Part shown: positions 34,137 through 45,016 of the stretch, piece by piece
Position numbering within the stretch: the first letter of the stretch is position 1
How the letters are laid out: each line of letters begins with the position of its first letter
Source: Lonicera japonica
Taxonomy: Eukaryota > Streptophyta > Magnoliopsida > Dipsacales > Caprifoliaceae
NCBI GenBank assembly: GCA_021464415.1
Contig: CM038470.1
Coordinates: 42,216,099-42,280,098 of the forward strand
Length of the DNA stretch: 64,000 nucleotides
Direction: 5' to 3'
Notes under the pieces: generated by a model
What the model saw: only the letters and a program-made list of their open reading frames with translations
The model's database searches: none
What the model was told of the DNA's origin: nothing
Made by a program: the position numbers and the translations under genes

Positions 34137-37100
34137 TTAACCACCACCTCCTCCTCTTCCTCCTCCTCCTCCAGTAGCTCTCATTCGATCCTGCATCTGA
34201 GCAGCCCTCTCCTCTTTCATCTTCTCCACAATCTTGAGTATATCAGGATTATAGAAACGGTCACGAACATATTTCCTCTCTTTGGCCTGAAACTCCTTTA
34301 TAGCACTTGGATATGGGTTCGGTGGAGGTTTCTTCCCTTGAAGACGTGCAATTTGTTTCAACTGCTTATATGCGATCTTTTTGGCTCTTTTCTCCATCCG
34401 ATATTCCATCTATTATAAAACCAAAAAATATGAATTAGTATTTAGGTTAGCAAAATGCCGCTAAAAAAGAATACAGAATCAAAGAGAATACAATGCAAGA
34501 TACTTTAATTCAAGAATTGGGAAATGTGGAATGGCTTACATCAGCTACAGCCATAGCTTCCTCTTCAGTCACTCCTTGCTCCTTCAAATCAAGCACTCGA
34601 CAACCAAACACACGTGCAGGTGGGGGATCATACGCACAAATCCTGTAGGAACATTTAATATGAGTTCAGGCCAAATAAAAGCTTTCTATTTAAAATCTCA
34701 AAATGATCCTTTGTTACAAAGAAGAGAGCCATGGGGGTTGGATAAAATGAACGAGAGCTCCATATTTATCAAGTTCAATGGAACAAGGAAACAAACGCAC
34801 AAGTTCTAATGCAAAAGCCAAGTGGCTCAAAGCAATTTTCTTTTTCAGAAACAGCTAGTACATTCTACAAAGCTGATACCAGTTTCTTGTTTGACTAGTC
34901 TCACTCAAACTCTCAAAGTCAAGATAAGCAGTTTCCAAGATCCCCTCATATACCCAGTCACCAATTAAAGATTGTTCCAAAAAGGGATCAACTAGAAAGA
35001 AAAAAAAAATATAATTTTTAGTTATGAGCATGGATGGAGCTACCAGGGGGCTTACCCATAACTTCTAAAATAATAAAAAAAAAAAAAAAAAAAAAAATTA
35101 CAATCATATTCCAGCAATGTTATATACTACTATTTTTTTTTATATTCCGTTATCACATGTCCGTGCAAGACATGCCTTATCGTATTCGTAATCGTATTCA
35201 TATCCGTACTTCCTGGTCCAATGTAAATGGAACTTTAATTCTCAGAACTTTATAGCAATATCAGATCACTCAAAGATGTTGGGGGAAAGGATGAGGGCAC
35301 ATGCACAAAAGGGAATGTATCAGGCAAAGTGGCAGACTAAACCCCATAAGCTAGTATAGATTAAACATTCAAGGATTTAAAGTTAGGAATTTGAGACTTT
35401 CACTCAAGATAGTCTTCAAGAAAACTTAAGAGTTCTATGAAACTTAAGATATTTTGATCTAAGTTCGACGGCAGTTGTTAAGAAAACCAAGTCTAGTCTT
35501 TTTATCCTAATGACATTTGATGGCAAACACATGATATCATAACACTATTGTCAAAATTAAATGACAGACGTATCTCATAGTACTTTAAAGGGTTGGTGAA
35601 AATAAATATGACAAAATAACGAGCACAACAATTTGATGTTTTTCTTCCAGTTCCCGAATATTCGTCAACTTCTTTGAAATAAAAACATTAACTTTATTAT
35701 ATATGATGATGGCAACAAGAGATCTAGAAAAAAAAACTTGGATTAATAAAAATGATTGACACAGCTTGTTGCCAAGAGATAGATATATAGCATTACTTGA
35801 TAGCATCTTCGCATATAGACTCTGGGTACTTCTTAAAAAACTTCTTTATATAAACATCTTCAGGGAGACTGATCTGCTTAACTTTGCCCTCAGCGCGAGG
35901 AAATGTCACGGGCGGGGCCCTGAATGATAAGTGCACAATAAGCAAAATTATTGAACCGTAATTTGCAATCTAATAAAGTAAAAGAAACAACTAAAAACCA
36001 CTTAAGGATGAACATCTAGAGAGAAAAATCCGCAAATATATTTTTAAACTAAAACTAACTTTCCAACAGGATTAAAATCCAATGAGGATATAAAAAGGAT
36101 TTTTTTTCCATGTAAGTTCAAATACAGCTGTTTAAAAACTACAAACTAAGATTCAAAGGGACTGTTGCGTGAGTTCAAAAGAAAAATTATGTCAACCAAT
36201 GAACAATAATTTTGGGGCTTTTTTGAGTTATCCCCTATTTATAATACAAAATTAGACATACCCCCCTGTTTTAATAATCCTTTGACTTTACCCCCAAAAA
36301 TCAAAAAGCAGTTTAACTCTGTTAATCTTTTTCGCCAAGGGACCATTATACCCTCATCTTCAACCTCTAAACTAGGGTTCCTTGTTTATTATTCAGAATT
36401 TGCTCTCCCTTTGTCTGTATATTTTCTATCTTCTCTGTCTATCATCAAATCAATGGCTCAAATCATAAGGAACCCCAAATCTCAATCTCTCATCTGCCAT
36501 ATAAACCCAAATCTCAATCTCTCACCTGCCATAGAACCCCAAATCTCAATCTCTCACCTACCATAGAAACCCAAATCTCAATCTCTCACCTGCCATAGAA
36601 ACCCCAAATCTCAATCTCTCACCTACCATAGAAACCCAAATCTCAATCTCTCACCTGCCATAGAAACCCCAATGGAACATCAGATCTGGGAATCGCCAAT
36701 TTTGTAATGGCTTGTTGGACCTTTGCCGCCACCATCACCTGAATTCTCAATCCAATCTGAACAGAAAACCAATGTTACTCGCTGGAATTTCTTGCCCCAA
36801 TCGGAATAGATTAGCTTAATCTCCCCCTCTCTATATATATATGAACACTTTCTCTTTCTCTACACCTTGACATCATATATAAACCCATAGATCTAAGTTG
36901 GGTAGGGAGGATGTGGAGGACAATGGAGGCAACGGCAGTGGTGAATTGGTGATAGTTGTAGTAGCAGTAGTGCATTCATTTGTTTTTGTTTAATTATGGT
37001 GACATTGCAATGTATATGTGAATATATATATATATGGTAGAGAGAGAATAGTTTAGGGTTTCTATTAGGATTGGGTGAAGATACTAATTAAGAAGCCAAA

Positions 37101-37387
37101 GGTAAAGTAGTCACAGTAACATTATTTTTAACGGATTGTCAATGGTGTCAAAAAATAGGGGGTCAAGTCAAAGGATTATTAAAACAGGGGATATGTCTGA
37201 TTTTGTAGTATAAATAGGGTAATAACTCAAAAAAGCCCACAATTTTGTTAAAGAAATTCAAATCATCAACTTATATAGAGATCGGTACATACTGTTCCAT
37301 GGCTTTGAGCCAAACAGGCTCGGCCTTGGCCAAACCCTTCACAAGCTTTCTCGTTCTCGTCAGTAAATCACCTTTCATGAACGACAT
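34137..37387 (-). CDS. Mitochondrial small ribosomal subunit protein mS23 (4 exons)
   Basis: A structural protein of the mitochondrial ribosome small subunit, nuclear-encoded and imported. Exons on the minus strand: 37387-37293 (ATG at 37387-37385), 35919-35797, 34642-34540 and 34409-34137 (TAA). All three introns are GT-AG and phases join exactly (CA|G, AA|G, in-phase), giving 197 residues. Landmarks: MSFMKGDLLTRTRKLVKGL at the N terminus, then PVWLKAMEQAPP, LPEDVYIKKFFKKYP, YDPPPARVFGCRVLDLKEQG, and a basic helix MEYRMEKRAKKIAYKQLKQI. The N-terminal pattern TRTR-LV-G---EP-W resembles animal MRPS23; the central and C-terminal parts fit what I recall of plant mS23. Odd: it ends in a glycine tract (ATGGGGGRGGGGG) encoded by a GGT/GGA-type microsatellite. 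Intron 1 (1373 bp) contains a transposon; introns 2 and 3 are 1154 and 130 bp. No disabling change is seen. The exact family name is the weaker part of the call. Confidence 0.85.
36215..37238. mobile_element. Mutator-like TIR element in mS23 intron 1
   Basis: Ends GGGCTTTTTTGAGTTAT and (reverse) GGGCTTTTTTGAGTTATTA extend as inverted repeats of ~85 bp with few mismatches ('ttttaataatcctttgactt' appears inverted near 37160). The flanks ataattttg and acaattttg are 9-bp duplications with one mismatch. The 1024-bp interior is noncoding but contains the minisatellite at 36460-36670. It leaves the splice sites of intron 1 untouched. Confidence 0.85.
36460..36670. repeat. ~38-bp minisatellite, ~5 units
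   Basis: Units read around 'aaatctcaatctctcacctg' plus 'ccatagaaaccc', with spacing ~36-40 bp. It lies entirely within the Mutator-like element of mS23 intron 1. Confidence 0.85.
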
Positions 37388-37914
37388 GGCTCCCTCTAGG
37401 TTTGAAGGAACGGCTTCCCAGATACAGCGGCAATTAACACTATTTCAGTTTCTGCAAATAACACAATATTGACCCTTTCACTGAATTTACACTAGAGACA
37501 AAATAGATAAGCAAATGGTGTAAGGAAAACAGACAACAAATAGCTAAATACTAGTATACGCCTATACGGCTTAATGATTGGGACCGAATGTAAGCTGCAA
37601 TTCATGCAATTGCCAAAATGGTGTGAATTCTAACAGGCATACAAGCCATCCAACAACCCAGAGCATTTAGAATAAGTAAAGTATTAGATTAGCTATCCAA
37701 CGTCATTCTAGTTTTTGCGCCGAGTACATTTTAGCAAAGGAGACACCAATGGAAGCCTTGATAAAACATCAATCGATTTTAATTTTTATATTTACAACGA
37801 ATATAGAGTTTTGCAAACTGGGGTATCGTTGTGCTTAAGGCACTATGGTCTAATCTATCCTTTGCATATCTTTTCTCTCAACTCTCAAAAAGGTATCTTG
37901 TATTTCAATCCTCC
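37388..37914. promoter_or_regulatory. Upstream region of mS23
   Basis: This ~520-bp interval is the 5' flank of the minus-strand mS23 gene and must hold its promoter and 5' UTR unless they lie beyond the transposon nest to the right. No clear TATA box or other element could be assigned with confidence. Confidence 0.35.
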
Positions 37915-38314
37915 TATGAAGCACAAACACGGGTACGGGTGTCGTACCCGGTACCGGTACCTCGTACCGGTACGGCAAATCTTAAAAAACTTAGACACGG
38001 GTACGACAAGGGACACGTTTAATAAATAAATAAATATATTTATATAATAATATGCATTTTGTAAACTCATATCCAAAGAACAGTACAAACAAATAAAATT
38101 TAACAGCACTTAAACTAAACAAGTCATATCCACAAGTGAAAGGATTGCATCAAATAGAAATATAGAATAGAAATCATAGATCCAAATACAAAAGGAAAAA
38201 AAAAACAGAAAAATAAGTGCTAGACTACAAACTTAAATAAAATAGTTTAGTTGTTACTCCTTGTTCTCAATCACAGAAAATTGTCTCTAGCTTCTCCAAC
38301 GTCATCTTCTTCCT

Positions 38315-38500
38315 CTAGCCGTGAGTGAGAAGAGTAGAAGACTGAAGAAGAGAGAAGGTCGACGACGAGTCCAGGCCGTAAGTGAGAAGAGTAGAAAACC
38401 AACGAAGCAGAGTCCAGGCCGTGAGTGAGAAGAGTAGAAGAGAGAAGGTCGATGACGAGTCCAGGCCGTGAGTGAGAAGGACTTGACGGCGAGGACTGGA
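38315..38500. repeat. ~60-bp degenerate minisatellite
   Basis: Three to four units contain 'ccgtgagtgagaagagtaga' and 'ggtcgacgacgagtccaggc', with variable spacing. They lie within the element at 37915-41223. Confidence 0.7.
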
Positions 38501-38639
38501 CGGCGAGAACTCAACGACGATGATAGGCCGTTGAGATAAGAGAGGGCCGTTGAGATGAGAGGGGAGATGTGAGAATGGGTTTGAGTGTGACCTAATTTTG
38601 TCGATTAATATTTGGGAGATCTCATCTCTTAATAACTTA

Positions 38640-40952
38640 GGGTGTGTTTGATTTAGGGCTGGGACCGGTTCGGTTCTTTAACATTTTTTGAACCGTTAAA
38701 CGAACCGGTTCTTTCTTAACGGTTTAGTTTTAACCGGTTTAGGAACCTAACCGGTTCTAACGGTTCAATTCCTTCGGTTTATTGGTTAACCGTTAGGAAG
38801 AGAAAAACCGAAATTGAAAAACTAACCGAAATTAGAAAATTAGCCGAATAATGATTAAGAACCAGTATAACATAGGAACCGTTTAGAAACCAGTTCTTTA
38901 GTGAAGAACCGATAAGAACCATTAGCAATTTCATTGAAAACCACTTGCACAATCTTAAGAACTTACAAAAAAATTAATTAAAGGCACGTTTGATTGCACT
39001 TCTTTTTCATAGAAAATGCTTAAAATTTTCAAAGCCTTCCCCTCACATAATTTTGGTTTATCCTTATTTTTTATCTTTCATTTTTCATGTAATTCAGTTG
39101 AAAACAGATTCACGAAATTCAATATTTTCCATGTAAACCTAGTGAAACTTATGGATAGAAAAAGATTATCCGAATTACAGCATTGAATCAGAAACTATAA
39201 GCAGAGTTACGCTTAGGCCTTAATTTGGTCAGATAATTAATTAATTTATTTCTATCAACATATATATATAGAAAGAGAGAGAGAGTAAAGAGAGAGAGTG
39301 ATATATACCTGTACATAAAGAAGGGATAAGGAAGGAGAAGAAGAGAGCCAAATTTAATTTCAATTAAAACAAAAAGGGGACACAGTTTATCAATACATTG
39401 ATCATGCAATTAATTTCAACTAAACTGTGAATACCAAGAACTATTATAAATTTAAGAGGGTTATCAACAGAACTTAAATTCTTCTCAAATTAACTAGTCA
39501 ACTAACAAAATTCTCCTCAACATCAACACTATACACCTGAATCTGGAACAAGTCCAACAAGAAACCCTTTTCAAACAAAGGGCCATCTACTACATTTAAA
39601 AGAAATAAAATTGATGAAGTTCAATGACAGGGAAATCCCAAACAAGAGCTAAAAACGACAAACAACACAAGAATTTGCAGAATAAACGAACAGAAAAATT
39701 CACAAGTACCCAATAAATTAGGAATAAAACCCATATGATAGCTGTAAGTGTATAATCAAATTAAATTAAAGAAGTCTGCTTCTAATTAGTTCTTCTTTTT
39801 CCTTTGTTTTACTGATAGCTATAAGTGTAGTTCATACTTCATATGAATTTGAATACATATGCATAGATTTATGTATAGAGAATATAAGAGAGAGAGAGAG
39901 AGAGAAAGTAGCGTTAGTAGCGTACCTGTGACGGTCGACGGGAAAGGGCTGAGAAGTTGTCGTTCATCGATGGCTGAGACGGGGACACGGGATTGGGGCT
40001 GCGAGGTCGACGACTCGACGATGGCTGAGAGAGTGAGAGATCGACGATGGCTGAGAGTCAACGATGGCTGAGAGGTGGGGGCCTTGGGGCTAGGGTTTCT
40101 TTCGATGGTTGCTGGCTTGCTGCGCCGCTGCGGAAAGGGGGCTAGGTTTTAGTGTTCTACGGGCAAAATAAACGAAGAAAGAGGTGAGATTGTACTTAGG
40201 TTTGTTTTATTGTTATATATTATATAATTATTATATATATATGTGTGTAAAATTTTAAATTTACTTAATGCTTCCTTAACGGTTAATGTAATGAAATTAT
40301 CTTAATAACCGTTAATTGAACCATTATTTATATTACAAGAGAATCAAACTCTTAAAACCATTAGCATATATTTAACAACTAAACTGAACCAGTTCTTATC
40401 GGTTTCATTCAAACCGGTTCTCCAGTTCTCAGGTTTTTTTTTCCAACCCTAGTTTGATTGGCTCTTTTTCTATATGAAAAATGCCCATTTTTCGTTTAAT
40501 TTGATAATTTAAGGTGTTTGATTGGCTTTTTTTTTTTAGGAAAAATATTTTCTCAATTTTGCTCACATGTTCCACCAAAACAAGGAAAACATTTTCTTTG
40601 GAGGGCTCGTATTTATTTTTCAGGCAATTGCACAGTTTTCGAGACAAAATTTTACCCATTTTTTACATTAAAAATGCTATAACTTAAAATACAAAATTCA
40701 AAATTTAATAAAAATTTAATATTTAAAATCTACTAATCAAGATCAATTAAACAAGATTCATTGTGACTATAGAATTATATAAAAAAAATACCAATAATTT
40801 TTTCTACATTAAAAATTCATAATACAACCAATATTTTTCGAGTAAAAAATTAAAGTAATCAAACACATTTAATTGACATTTTTCATGCAACTCAATTCTA
40901 TGAAACTTATTTTCTTTCCATGCAAATTACATGCTTGCAATCAAATGCACCC
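38640..40952 (-). mobile_element. PIF/Harbinger-like MITE, second copy, carrying a hAT
   Basis: Left end GGGTGTGTTTGATT and right end AATCAAATGCACCC, with TTA duplicated on both sides (38637-38639, 40953-40955). With the hAT removed it is ~507 bp. The reverse complement of 40460-40952 aligns nearly end to end with 19073-19606, sharing 'gcatttttaatgtagaaa' and 'gggtaaaattttgtctc'. The orientation is opposite to that copy. Confidence 0.9.
38654..40451. mobile_element. hAT-type TIR element nested in the MITE
   Basis: Ends TAGGGCTGG and CCAACCCTA (one mismatch as inverted repeats) with an exact 8-bp duplication gtttgatt (38646-38653, 40452-40459), the hAT signature. Sub-terminal regions repeat 'aaccggttc' and 'aacggtt' in both orientations, as is usual for transposase-binding repeats. 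The 1798-bp interior has no transposase. It contains a GA microsatellite (39890-39905), a MITE-like fragment (38980-39150) and a 'cgatggctgaga' repeat region (39965-40075). Confidence 0.88.
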
Positions 40953-41286
40953 TTAATATACTATTTATAAAATTAATAAAAAGACACCCAAAGTTCATTG
41001 CATATTATAAATTGACCCCTTAGTTTTTTTTTTCAGCCTCCGTGTGTCAGGTACCATACCCATACCCATTTTAGCCGTGTCCAACAAAATTAAATATTAT
41101 TTTTTATTGGACACGCCACGTGGCGTGTCTTAGCCGTATCCAACCCGTGCCCGTACCTGTACTCGTGTCCTAGCCGTGTCCAAACGGGTACCCCTAAAAA
41201 AATGGAGTACCCGTGCTTCAGAGCAATCCTCCAATCTTTTCTCTATTATACCCATTATGGATGATGGAATAAGTCCTCATAAGCTA

Positions 41287-42157
41287 TGAAGCATAGACAC
41301 GACATGTGACACGCAAGTTTTCCAAAATGTAGGACGCGACGGGGGACATGTTCTTAATTAATTAATTATATATATGCAATAAAAATTATAAAATTCAATC
41401 AAATTAAACTAGATTGAATTAATAACCCAAGTACTCAAAACATGATCACTAAATTGTTCCATAATTAAAGAATCAAAAAGCTTAAATAGACTAAATTGTT
41501 CAATAGAATGACGGAAAACAAAAGGGGAATATAAAAATAACAATCACTAATCAACTCAACATCACTAATTTAGCTCAACATTAACCGCTTCAATATCTTG
41601 AACTTTTCCACACAATTAATGCTATACTTTTCCACATAATAGTTCTGTTTCAATTTCGAAAATGATTAAATGAGTCAAGCTTCATCAATTATTTCTCACA
41701 TATCCACATAATTCAAATCCAAGTGCTCTGATTAATTTTTGAAATAAATCAATTTCGAAAATGATTAGATGAATCAAGCTCCATCAATTACTTAGTACTA
41801 AACCTGCCCCTATTTAAAATACTATGTAGAGAGAGAGACAGCTGTTGTAAAACATGTATGTGTAGAAATAGACAGAGCAATCAGCATACATGTGTATATG
41901 TAGAGAGTGACGGAGATTGAGATAGATAGAGAGAGAGTAGCGTACCTTTTATGGGATACCGGAGAGAAGTCACCAACGGAAAGTTGGGTCTGAGAAGTTC
42001 TCGTCGATGGCTGAGAGTTGGAGCTAGGTTTTTGTTTCGATTGTACCGGGGGAGTGGGGGCTAGGTTTTACTGGAAAAAAAGAGATTGAGATTTGTTAAA
42101 TTAGTTGTTTTATTATTACTTAAATCTTATATATTTTAGTTATTTTTTATTTGACAG
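41287..42157. mobile_element. Partial relative of the 37915 element
   Basis: The left end TATGAAGCATAGACACG and the following 'gggacatgttcttaattaat' resemble the left end of the element at 37915. No matching right end was found; sequence right of the next insertion (53171 on) keeps only 'cacgtgtctttcgtgtg'. 41935-42080 shares a block with the hAT interior. Confidence 0.5.
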
Positions 42158-42252
42158 TTTTTTTATGGGTGTCGGTAAAGGCACCCTTAATTTCTTGTTT
42201 CAATACCTATTTTTAAGCACCTAAATTTAATTTTGAATTTTGAAAAAACACC

Positions 42253-42677
42253 CTAATTATTTGAGCACCCTAATAAAATTATAAAGGGAAAAAAAATCTC
42301 TTTACAACAACCCTCTATTGTCAGATCCACAAAACAGTGAACCACCCGACCAAGAAATGATGCGCACTGCGTAGGCTCTTTGATAGGCAAATTAAGAAGG
42401 GAACTCTCCAGAAAGATAACTTGGCCTAAAGCGTTAATGCTTGGCTGTTCCCTACCCACAATGGAGGGAATGCCATTTTTTATCGGAACAAGAAGATTAC
42501 CCACATGTGTTGGCACTGGCTGAAGAAAATACTAACATGTTAGTAGCGGAAGATTACACAGAGCATACTATGACAAAAATGTCATCCTACGTTAAGTACA
42601 AGTGGTTCTTTGATCAGATTGGTCTCTCACCAGACTCACGGAGAAAAGCAACTAGGGCCATACTAAGCATCACTTAA
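42253..42677. other. Unrecognised open frames in the Mutator-like arm
   Basis: The plus strand is open at 42441-42677 (78 codons, starting TTG after a TAA), containing EDYPHVLALAEENTNM, MSSYVKYKWFFDQIGLSP and DSRRKATRAILSIT. The opposite strand is open at 42253-42516. The plus-strand composition looks more like protein, and captured host gene pieces are known inside Mutator-like elements, but I recognise no family. It may be chance. Confidence 0.3.
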
Positions 42678-43076
42678 AAATATTTAGAGCAGTCAGTTGA
42701 ATGGGACGCCCCAATCGGGAGACTAACTTGAAAATTAGGATGGGTTTGTATTTGTTAGAATGATATACTAAAAGCCATAATTTTGTTGTTGGTTTGGATA
42801 TTTATAAACTTGGTTTTGCTATTTTAATGAGAATTTTTATGGGCAATGGTTGCATTATATTATTTATTTAAATATTGTGCATGTGTGTATCTTTTATCAT
42901 CGGTTCTTGTAGAAATATAAGTTTAATGATTTACAGTCTTAGAAGGAATTTGACACCCATCGATAAGATTGTAGCACAAGTTTTAGTAGTTTATCTTAAC
43001 TACAGGAAACGGTATAGTTTTAACTCGTTGTGCTAGTACACTTTGTGTGTATTGAATAAGATTAGTTTGGGTTAAT

Positions 43077-45004
43077 TGTGACGCCTCGAAATCCCGTTCA
43101 AAGGATTTTGCCTCTGGGACCCGGTTAGTCACGGTGTCGTACGCGACAACGGGTGTTAAGGTATAAATTATAACTTATATAAAAAGAGAATTCCATATAA
43201 AGCAGTAATTTTAGAAAATTTTAGCATGTGGAGTTTGTTCATAAAGATAAACCAAAACCTGTTAAAATGTACATATAATCCATTTCAAATAGATACTCCA
43301 CGTTTAAGAAATATCATTTATACAAAGCCTCCCATGAGGTCCCAATCTCAATAAGCCGTATATCAAAATACAACACTACAATACATAAACATTTATTAAC
43401 TAAACAACTAGTACACAAGTCGTTTCCCAACGACTTAGGTGATTAGAGTCCATCAGAGCTATCTAAACTTGTAATCATACTATTCCCGCGAACACCTGCA
43501 AAACCTGGTTTAGAAAATAGGAGTGAGCCAAACGGGCTCGGGGGGAACTATAAGAATTCGTATATATATATATCCATTCTAGATATGTGTACATATACAT
43601 ATTGTATAACATCTAGTGGTATTGTTTTTGTACTTGAACTAGGCTTGCCAGGTCCATCAACCAATGGCTCATTTAAAAGATCATAAATTTGGGAGGCATT
43701 ATCTGCTTTCAATCAACGTGGCACCAAAGCCAAATATAATACAGTTTTCATAGTATATAAATTCTATATAGACCTCCCTTTAAGATCATAACACTTTGTT
43801 TATACATAAAGGGTTTATGTTCATGCCCAGCTCAGTTACGGACTGGCCATATAAGTAATAAAATACATAAAGTATAAGCCAGTAGCCAAAGTAATACAAC
43901 AATATCCCATATATGCGTAATTAAGGACAAAGTATACTTTTAAAACCATGTATCGCGTCGTATGTATGCGTATCATAGCATATAGTTCATAACCATATCC
44001 GTATATAGGGGTTTTATGCCAAACTTTATGAAATTAAGATAGAAATTAGGGTTTATAGTATAATTCACCATTTATATACATATTAAATCCAACTAAATCA
44101 AAGAAGCAAAGAAAATTAACCCGAACCCCATGAATATGCAATTTGGGTAGAAAAACCCTAGGTTTGTTTTGATTTGGGACAAATATGTTATAATAACTTA
44201 AAAATAAGATTTAATACTATTGCTCCCACCTATTGAGGGTTAATCCGTCAAAGAATTGCGGTTGAGTCGAGCCGGAAAGGCGTAGACGCGAAAACCCTCA
44301 CTTTGAGCTCAAAACCCTAACCATGGCAACCAAAGGAAGAAGAAGATGAAAATGATGATGGAGATGATGACGATGATGATTTTGAATTGGTGTGGAGGAA
44401 CAACCTTGATCGATCTCTCAATATCCCCTAAGATAGCCCCTCATTCTCACTCTAAGAGCTCTCAAGATGGTGGGTTGAAATGAGGAAGGAAGGAGGAGAA
44501 GAAATATATAAAAAACCTCACCAGCCCGATGTAGTCGACTACATCTACTCATGTAGTCGACTACATGTCGACTCACCCAACTGCCATGTAGTCGACTACA
44601 TGGCTATATTTTGCCTCATTTAGCTTTCCCACTTTTCATCATTAAGTAGTGGGAATTGGGTCTCGGCCAAAACACGAAAGTTGTAGAGGGGATTGATATG
44701 AAGATGTGGCCAAAAACGGGGACCCATTTGGAGTTCGTATGAAGAAGATATGGACTTTCAAAGTCGGGCAAAAATCATTAATCGCGTAGGATCGAAACTT
44801 GCTATTCACGAGCTGATTTTCATCTGAGCAACCTGAAATGACTTATGGTCATTATAACACACTTAGATATATTAATATGACTTGTTAGAAGTTTCCTAAC
44901 CATGCCAACCGTTCCATAACCCAATTTGGCTATCCGGAGCCCGATTCTACCTTATACGTGACTTAGGCCGTGATTTGCGAGAAATGATTAAACGGGATGT
45001 TACA
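43077..45004 (-). repeat. 3' LTR of the gypsy element (1928 bp)
   Basis: It matches the right LTR but lacks ~620 bp present there between 'ttcgtata' (~43560) and 'ccattctagatatgtg'. It carries three palindromes of the gtagtcgactac type (44529-44546, 44550-44567, 44584-44603). Confidence 0.88.
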
Positions 45005-45016
45005 ATCTCCCCTACT
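45005..45016 (-). other. Polypurine tract
   Basis: The minus strand reads AGTAGGGGAGAT directly before the LTR start TGTAACATCCCG. It is preceded by GAATTTCGAGGACAAAAT, a typical end of the internal region in plant gypsy elements. Confidence 0.8.

Larger units (their letters stand above)
37915..41223. mobile_element. TIR element with 9-bp TSD, host of two more
   Basis: The flanking duplication is caatcctcc on both sides (37906-37914, 41224-41232). Ends are TATGAAGCACAAACACGGGT and (reverse) CTCTGAAGCACGGGTACT, imperfect inverted repeats containing repeated 'gggtac' and 'gtaccggtac' words. The 9-bp duplication suggests a Mutator-like origin. It contains a Harbinger-like MITE, so its own length is ~1.0 kb. 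The interior has a G/A-rich minisatellite and no transposase. Confidence 0.8.

Noticed and set aside
34119..34418. A 99-codon plus-strand frame with a serine run
   Set aside because: It is antisense to mS23 exon 4. The serine run is the complement of the glycine-coding microsatellite.
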